A stretch of DNA of 43,094 nucleotides from Symbiodinium natans (lineage: Eukaryota > Sar > Dinophyceae > Suessiales > Symbiodiniaceae), in the NCBI GenBank assembly GCA_905221605.1, contig CAJNDS010000982.1:2501-45594 (forward strand), given 5' to 3'. Made by a program: the position numbers and the translations under genes. Below the pieces are notes generated by a model that did no database searches, was not told the DNA's origin, and was given only the letters and a program-made list of their open reading frames with translations. Below, in pieces: positions 31,801 through 40,800 of the stretch (its first letter is position 1; every line of letters begins with the position of its first letter).

Positions 31801-34800
31801 GCACGGGGACATGATATGTTCTACCCTAAACCCTAAACTCTAAACCCTAAACCCTAAACCCTAAACCCTAAACCGGAGGGCCGCGAGTTCCTTATCAAGG
31901 GGTTCTTTTTGACCCCCCTGGGACGAGAAGAAAAGGTACACGGTGACTTCGGTCGGCTACGGCGACATCTCCCCGCAGAACATACTGGAGCGGACGCGTG
32001 GTCGGCCGGGTTAGGGTTTAGGGGGTTTAGGGGGTTTAGGGGGTTTAGGGGGTTTAGGGGGTTTAGGGGGTTTAGGGGGTTTAGGGGGTTTGGGGGGTTT
32101 GGGGGGTTTGGGGGGTTTAGGGGGTTTAGGGGGTTCAGGGTTTACGGTTTTAGGTTTTGGGTTTAGGGCCCCGGGGGTCACTTCTCTAAGCTATGCCCGC
32201 TGCATGCCCGAAATGTTTTGGGGACTCCAGCCCCTACACTTAAGAGTTACAGGCAGGCCGGCGGTCACGCCAAGCCCCTAAAATCCCCTAGACCCCCGAA
32301 ACCCTAGACCCCTCACGCCCTAGACGCCTAAAACCCCCCCAAAAAAAACCCACAAAAACCCATCAACCCTTCGGGTTTATAGGCCTTCCGGGCTCTTAAG
32401 CCTCCCCACTCCCGACCTTCGACTCCAGAAGGGGGGCGCCCGAGGATCGTCGGGTCCGTGATCGTGCTGATCTCGGGCCTTGCATGGGCCTACATCATCG
32501 GAGAGGTGGGTGCCATCGTGGACGACTTAACCCACGAGAGTCAGGAGAGCTTCTTAGGGTTTAGGGTTTAGGGTTTTAGGGTTTAGGGTTTAGGGTTTTA
32601 GGGTTTCAAAACCCCAAACCCCAAACCCTAAACCCTAAACCCTAAACCCTACTTTCGGAAACCCCTGAAAGCGCTGCAGGAGTTTCGGCAGCGAATGCAC
32701 CGGCTCAACACGATGATGGGCGACCAGGGCCTGGAGCCGGACAGCATTTTTATGTTGCTTTTTGGTAGGGTTTAGGGTTTAGGGTTTGGGGTTTAGGGGT
32801 TTAGGGGTTTAAGTGTTTAAGGGTTTGAGGGTTTGAGGGTTTGAGGGTTTGAGGGAGGGGGGACAAGGGGTCTTTAGGTTTTTGGGCTTTCTGGTTCCAG
32901 GGTTTCAGGGCTTTTGGATTTTTCGGGTTTTAGGGTGTAGAGTTTCAGCAGGGGCTGGGGGGGGCTTTGCATGCTTTAGGGCTTAGGGTTTGGGGTTTCA
33001 GGGTTTAGGCCATAGGGGGCGGTGGGGAGGGCGTTTAGGCTTTAGTAGGGGCACGAAGGCGGGTTCACGGATTGAAGCAACTGAGTGCTTTCTTCCGTTT
33101 CAGTATGAAGGGCATGAGTTCATGTTCCGACAGTCTGGGTGTTAAGGTGAAGGGTGTGGGGTCTCGAGTTTCCGAAATTTGTAGAGGTCCATGTTGGAGC
33201 TTCCTGGAGTAAGGGTTATAGTGTTTGGGGGGATGTCATTTGTTTTGGGAAATGATAGAGTAACGTTCCTTGATTGGCCAGGACCTGCAATGCCGACTGC
33301 GGCGCTACTTCTTGCAAAACAGGCGGCCCCCGTTGAAAGCCGAATAGTAGCCTACGCTTCCCAGTTACTTCCTTCGTAACCTTTAGAAGGCGGTGTTGTA
33401 AGTCCATGGTTCTGTTGAAACGTATTTACCTCCCCTGCATGTTTGGCTGCATCTAGTGGACCCGAAGCCCCGAACCTTGAAAAACATTGAAGTTAAATCA
33501 ACCTCAGTTCAGCCCCTACCCTACTTCCAGGGTTTAGGGTTTGGGTTTAGGGTCTATAGAAACTGTATAGGGTTTGGGTCCCAATAGCGCTTTGAGCGAA
33601 ACGTTCTGAGCGAAAGTTTTGAGCGAAACTTTTCTTTTTCAGATATTAGGTTAGGGGGCAAGGGGGCGGGGCGGGGGGGAAGGGGGTCCCAACAAGTTTT
33701 GAGCGAAAAAACTGAGCGAAAGCTTGTGTTTTAGAACCGAATGTAATTTAGTTGGCCTTCCGGCCCTGGCTGGCCTCCTGGGATTCTTTGGGTGGGAAGG
33801 CCCCAGAGGTTTAAGTCTAAGTAAATTGAGCATTTGGCCTCCCAGGCGCTGAGGATGAATGTACTGAAACTCTGCTTGTCAGCTGTTTAGACAAACAACC
33901 TGGGAAAATTCAGAATCATACCACATACACTTTCTATTTCTTGTGTCTTGAGGGTTTAGGGTTTAGGGTTTAGGGTTCAGGGTTTAGGGTTTAGGGTTTA
34001 GGGTTTAGGGTTTAGGGTTTAGGGTTTAGGGTCATCCAGGCACCAGTCGGTCTTCAAGGAGCGGCAGGCGCTGATGGAGCGGATGAGCCCGCAGCTGCGC
34101 GCCTCGGTCGGCGCTTGGTTTAGGGTTTAGGGTTTAGGGTTTAGAGTTTAGGGTTTAGGGTTTAGGGTTTAGGGTTTAGGGTTTAGGGTTTAGGGTTTAG
34201 GGTTTAGGGTTTGGGGTTTAGGGTTTGGGGTTTAGGGTTTAGGGGTTTCGTACTCCCCCTTTGTGGCCGTTTGCGGGTCGCGGACTTTGAGAGTCCTTTT
34301 TCATATCGTTGAAACAGCAGATGTGTTAATCAGCACATGAGGGTCTAGGGTATAGGGTTTCGGGTTGAGGGTTTAGGGTTTAGGGTAAACCTCTGGCAAG
34401 TGTGGTATGCGATGAAAGCATGACAAACTCTCCAGCTCAGAGCGCTGTACCAGAGTTTTGGGCTTGAGCGCTTCAGGAATTCGTGTTCAGTGACTCAGGG
34501 TTGAAGATTTTGTCATCAAAACCCCAAAAGCCCCCCAAACCCCTTAGCCCCCCTTAACACCTTCAAAACCCATAACACCCCCCCCCCCCCCAAAAAAGAA
34601 ACCCTTGGCCCCTTCAGCCCCCGTAAACTTTTGAAGCCCCTTAAGCCCCTTAAAGCCCCTTAAGAACCTTCCCTTCACACCTCCTTAAATCCCCTAAAAA
34701 CCCCTTAATACCTTCAAATCACCACAATGCCCCCGAAAGAGCCCTTAAGCCCGTAAAAACTCCTTTGAAACCTTCCCCACAAACCCCTTTAGCCCCCCAA

Positions 34801-37800
34801 AAGCCCTTAAGCCACTTGTTAAACCCCTGGAAGCCATACAGGGGCTTCAATTTGGTAGCCCAGTGGTACCGTTTTCCTTTTTTCGTTCAAGGTTCCCTTG
34901 TAAAGAACCCCACCCAAAAAGGGCACCTTATGTTAATATGGTATTCGGGGTACCTTATTGGGGTCCTTATAAGGGGATCCTACTATTTGCGGGTCTATAT
35001 TAGGGGTTCCCTATTTTCGTAAACTCCTTGGTTCCCGACACCCTAAACCCTAAACCCTAAACCCTAAACCCCAAACCCTAAACCCTAGACCCTAGACCCT
35101 AAACCCTAAACCCTAAACAAACCCTAAACCCTAAACCCTAAACCCTAAACCCTAAACCCTAAACCCAACAAAGGGCACCCTTATTGTAATATGGTTACTG
35201 AGCCCCCCACGAGGTGCGGAGGCCTGCATCGCCATCAATGGCGTGTGGCTCCAGAAGGCGCCATAATTTCACCCCCCTCCCCCAAAGCCCAAAAACGCCC
35301 CAAGCTCCAAGACCTTCTCAACCCTGCACCCTAAACCCTAAAACCCTGAACCCTCAACCCTAAGCCCTAAACCCCAAGCCGTAACCCCTAAACCCTATAC
35401 CCTATACCCTAAACCCTAAACCCTAAACCCTAAACCCTAAACCCTAAACCTTCTCAACAAACCTCCAGGTTCCCTTCTTCAAGCAGTTCATCAGCCACAT
35501 CAAGCGTCTGGAGTGCGAAGATCGCTACACCGGTCCTGAGGCCTCTCAGGGGTTTCATAGGGTTTAGGGGTTTAGGGTTTAGGGTTTAGGGTTTAGGGTT
35601 TAGGGTTTAGGGGTTGGGGGTTGAGGGTTGAGGGTTTAGGGGGTTTCGTAGGGTTTAGGGGGTTTCGTGGGGCTTCGGCTGGTCTAGGAGGGTTTTCGGA
35701 GGGCTATCGTGGGGTTTACGAGGGTTTAGGGTTTACGAAGGGCCTGGTGGGGTTTAGGGTTTAGGGTTTAGGGTTTAGGATTTAGGGTTTTGGGTTTTGG
35801 GTCTTGGGTTTTGGGGTTTGGGCGATCTATCGGGCGTTATGCGGGGGTGTAGGGCTTGGGGTTGGGAAGCTTGCGCGCCCTGCAAGGATGGTGCCGTAGA
35901 TTGTCTTGGGTTTAGGGTTTAGGCTTTAGGGTTTAGGGTTTCGGGTTTCGGGTTTAGGGTTTAGGGTTTAGGGTTTCGGGTTTAGGGTTTAGGGTTTAGC
36001 CCATGATGGTGCTAGAGGTTTTAAGAGAACAAAAGCCTTTGGGGGCTATTAACGTTGAACAGTGCCTTTTTTTTGGGTGGGCGGGCAGGGAGGGGGGGCA
36101 ACGAGGCCCACCCCTCCTAAACCCTAAACCCGAAGCTCCAACCCCCCCCCCCCCCCCGCCGCCCCCACTAACCCTAAACCCTCAAACAATCCCAGACCCT
36201 CAGCCCAAATCGCGCTAATCCTAAGCCCTAAACCCAATCCTAAACCCTGAGCCCTAAACCCCACCAATCCGAAACCCTACACCCCACCGACCCTAAACCC
36301 TAAACCCTAAACCCTCAACCCTCAACCCTAAACCCTAAACCCTCAACCCTAAACCCTAAACCCGAAACCCTAAACCCCAAACCCTAAACCCTAAACCCTC
36401 CCCCCCTTCTTTGCGTGCAGGAAGCTTGCGTGGCGGACATCTCGAAGAAGCTTCAGCTCCAGGCCTTTGCGCAGGAGGAGAGCTTCGACAACTTGCAGGC
36501 CCCTTTGGGGGGGGGGGGGTTTGGGGTTTGGGGTTTAGGGTTTAGGGTTTAGGGTTTAGGGTTTAGGGTTTGGGGTTTAGGGTTTAGGGTTTGGGGTTTA
36601 GGGTTATTGGGGTTTGGGGTTTAGGAGAGCTTCGACAACTTACAGGCCTTGCGTTTTTTTGGTTTTGGGGAGGGGGTGCTGGGGTTTGGGATTACGGGAT
36701 TGTGGTTTAGGGTTTAGGGTTATTAGGGCTTGTTCTAGGTGCCTTTTGTTGAAGGGGGACGTTGAGGATCTAGGATGCATGTTATTGCTGCATTTTGGAA
36801 AGATTCAGGGTTTAGGATTAAGGAGGTTTAGGGTTTAGGGTCAGCGTGTCATTTATTTATCATGTAGGGCCATTCAGGGGCACTTAGGGAAGATTCAGGG
36901 AGCCTAAACCCTAAACCCTAAACCCTAAACCCTAAACCCTGCAGGTCCTTTTCATCCTGTCCCGGGGTATGCTGGCGGTGTTTTGCCACAAGAGCCACCT
37001 CTTCGTGGGCGACAGAACCCGAACGTATGGCTTCAAAGGGCCTGGCGTCTTGGCTTTAGGGCTATAGACTTGGGAGGCACCGAGGAGGTTCTGGGTTTAA
37101 GGGTTTAGGGATTAGGGGGGAATAGCAGAAACATTGGCTAAACTTCCAAACCCCTAACCCCAAAAATCCCTAAACCCTAAGCCCTAAAAAAAACCTTAAT
37201 TCCCTAGGCGCTGCGTACCAAGTTGCCTTTCGTGCTTTCCTGGTTTGTGGGAAGGCGGCAAAAGAGCAACAGAATCCGCTAGGGCTTAGGCAGTGATGAG
37301 TCGGATTTGCCTAGGCTTGGGTTAAAGTGCGGAATTAAGAGCCCATGCCCTAACAAGGATGTATCTGTGTTTACAGTACTTATACCCTAGCCCTAAACCC
37401 TAAACCCTAAACCCTAAACCCATGGCGCTTAATCCTAAACCACATGCACCCACCGCAACTGTGCAGCCCAACTGCTCCCTCGACCCTGAACAGACCCCCC
37501 CCCCTTCGGGTTTGGAGTTTAGGGTTTGGGGTTGAGGGTTTAGGGTTTAGGTTTAGGGTTTCGGCATTTAACCTTCGGGATTCGGTTTTGTTGGGGGTTT
37601 AGGGGCTCGGGACTGTGAAAGCCCCAACTCCCAGCCAGGTAGTGAAGCCGAGGAAAAAATCTGCCCAAATATCGGTTCCAATTACACATTCGATCCTACA
37701 GTGTTAAACTTTTCCATATCATTGTCAAGGGATGGAATAGGAGACAAGGGGTGTAGGGCTCAGGCGTTTACAGGGTTGGGGTGTAGGAATAAGGGCCTTC

Positions 37801-40800
37801 TCAATGCAATGCATGCCACAGCTCCTTCACCAGGAGAAGTCTGGGGGGAAGACTTCGTCTTGTCGGACGTTTCTTTGATCCGATCGCAGACGGGCTATGC
37901 CTTGACGTACTGCGAAGTCCTCTCCCTAACGCACCACGACTTCATGCAGGCCGGCTGTCTTTAGAGCTTGGGACTTCTAGGCCAAGCCATGAAGTACCCC
38001 CGAACCGTTTAGGGTTTCGGGTTTCGGTTTAGGGCTTAGGAAATACCCCCTACCCCAAACCCCCCCCCCCCCCCAATTCACACTTTCTGAAGCCCACACT
38101 ACCCCAACCCTCGAGCCGCGTGCAAAGGCAGCAGGCATGGTTTAGCCCCTTGATTTTAGGGTTTAGGGTTAAGGGTTTAGGGTTTAGGGTTTAGGGTTTA
38201 GGGTTTAGGGTTTAGGGTTTAGGGTTTAGGGGCTCAAGTCTGAAAGACCCGAAATCCAAAACCTGTGAACTCCGTTGGTTTCGAGTGTGGGGTCTGGGGT
38301 TCAGGGTTGAATCCTTAAAGCCCCTCAAGTTGAGGGCTGAAGGTTGAGGGTTTCGAGTAGAGCCCCTAAACCCCCCCATCTCCCCCCTCGACTCTTCCCA
38401 GCCTGCTCCCTGAAGGTGCTCCAGCGGCGGAGGCAATCCTGCCCAGAGCTCTGGGCCATCGTCCGGCATTACACCATCTGGCCACTGGGCGCAAGTCATT
38501 TCGTTCTTTTATTTTTTGGGGGGGGGGGGGGGGGCGGGGGGAGGAGGTCTGCAAACCCCTCGACCCTGAACCCGGAACACCAAAACGGCCGAAATTCAAA
38601 CCTGAAAGAACCCCAAAACCCCAAAACCCCGAGCCCTAAACCCAAACCCTAAACCCCTTTAGCCCAAAACCTTGGGATGTTCCCCCTTATACGAACAGTC
38701 CTTAATAGGGATGATCGTACCCCCTAGTATAATCCTTATTAATGTTAGTATAAGGGGGAGCATCCCTACCTACACCCCAAGCCCTAAACTCCAAACCCTT
38801 AGGGTTTAGGGTTTAGGGTTTAGGGTTTAGGGTTTAGGGTTTAGGGTTTAGGGTTTAGGGTTTAGGGTTTAGGGTTTAGGGTTTAGGGCGTCTCGCCGCG
38901 CAGCGGCAGGAAGTACCATGTGGAAATGGCTCCCCTTCACACGCAGGGGGTGTGGGGGGGTGGCATGTCAAAGCAATGCAACAATTTTCATTTGGTGCTG
39001 GCTTCTTTCTCCCCACCCGCTGTGAGCTCTCCCAGGCCACCACCCAAACCATTGCCTTTTGGGGTTTAGGGCTGTCGCCCTCAATTCCCACCGTTGTCTT
39101 CTAACTTTGAAAGGGCAGCCGCCCGGGCGCCAGGCGGGTCATGGTCAGGAGGGGCAGGGGTCAGGGGGCCAGCGGCCACCACGGGGCGCCAGGAATTTGA
39201 GGGGTTTTGGGGTCTGGAAGGGGTACCCTTTTGTGGCAGACCCGGATTTTCGGGCCAACGTCCAGGGGTCTCAGGAAGGTTTGCATGGGCTCCCTGGCCG
39301 ACCCGTTCTTAGGGTCTTGAACCCTAAACCCCAAGCCCGAAGCCCCCAAACCCTGCCGGAGGCGTTTCGAAGGGTCAGACCTAGAGCCCAAAGGATGTTT
39401 TCAGAGTTTGGTATTGGGGGGCTTGGGGGTGGGGTGGGGGGGGGGTGTAGGGCTCGGGAGAAGGCTGAGGGTCCCTTAGCATTAGGGTTAGGGTTTAGGG
39501 TTTAGTAAAGGGTTTAGGGTTTAGGGTCAAAATGCCCTAAACCCTAAACCCTAAACCCTAAACCCTAAACCCTAACCCCTAAACCCTAAACCCTAAACCC
39601 TAAACCCCACCCCTGTATAAACCTTAAAGCCTTACAGCCTGCCAGAAGACCGAAGGTTGGCCGTGCGCCGGGGCATCTTTGCCGAGGCGAAGCGGCGTAT
39701 CTGGAAGAAGCAGAAGAAGGCGCGGGTTTAGGGTTTAGGGCTTAGGGTTTAGGGTTTATATAGGGTTTAGGGTTTAGGGTTTAGGGCTTTGGGTTTAGGG
39801 TTTAGGGTTGAAGAAGGCGCGGGTTTGGGGCTTAGGGTTGGGATGTTCCCCCTTATACTAAGTCCTTAATACGGAGTATAGTACCCCATTATCATCCTCA
39901 TTAAGGACTGTTAGCATAAGGGGGACAATCCCAAGTTAGGTTTTTGAGTGAGGGTTTTGGGCTGAGCGTTTTGGGATGAGGGTTTAGGGTTTAGGGTCAT
40001 AGGGCTATCAAGGTTTTGTAAGTGCAGGGTTTTAGTGGGGTTGGGGCCTTGGTAGGCTCAGTGGCTTTGGTCCTAAACCCTGAACCCACCCCCTAAAAGC
40101 AAACCCCCACAGATTTGGGTGTCTCGAGTTTAGTGTGGGTTTGGCTTTGCGTTGGGGGGGGGGGGGGGGGGGGGGGTTGCCTCCAACCACTAAGCCTACA
40201 TTGATATCCTAAGCTCCCCTATCTTGCCATCTTGCCGGCTCTTCCTTTGGAAATGAGACAGACAGTCCTTTAGACTTATATACTTATATAGGAGAGATGA
40301 GCTACCTCACTATGTCCTCAACATGAGCCAGCAAGTAAAGCGGAGTGAATCTTACTTCAATAGTTCTTCAATAGTTGAACTACACTTTTTCTGTTCGGAG
40401 GTTTAGGGTTGCCTCTGTAGGGTTTAGGGTTTGGGGCTTGGGGTTTACGTATCATGCTTCGCCTTTAGTTGAACTTTAAGCTGTTTCGGTTTCCTTATTT
40501 AGTAGGAACATTAAAGCTTAACCTTTTCCCCCCCTGGCTATTGGAGAAGTAAGGTATAGGGCTTAGGGGGTTCTGGCAGCTTGCAACACCGAGAACTCAA
40601 CGACTCAACTGTTTGCCGGAGTGAAACAGCTGCGAGACATACCCTGAACGAAACCCTAAACCCTAAACCCTAAGACTCTAAACCCTAAACCCTAAACGCC
40701 CTAAACCCTAGAGACTCGCCACTGCTTGCTTGGCTGCTGCGCAGACCGCTGGGAGTCCCGAAGCCTTAAGCCAAAAACTTCAAGCCTTAATCCTGGTTAT

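Noticed and set aside
31909-32166. Long + ORF with GFRGFRG repeats
   Set aside because: The protein is the translation of a TTTAGGGGG array. The real coding part is only the 57-nt filter exon, in another frame.
37834-37964. Channel ending at the in-frame TAG after exon 20
   Set aside because: The frame stops only if the GC donor at 37950 is ignored. Exons 21 and 22 continue the expected C-helix sequence in phase.
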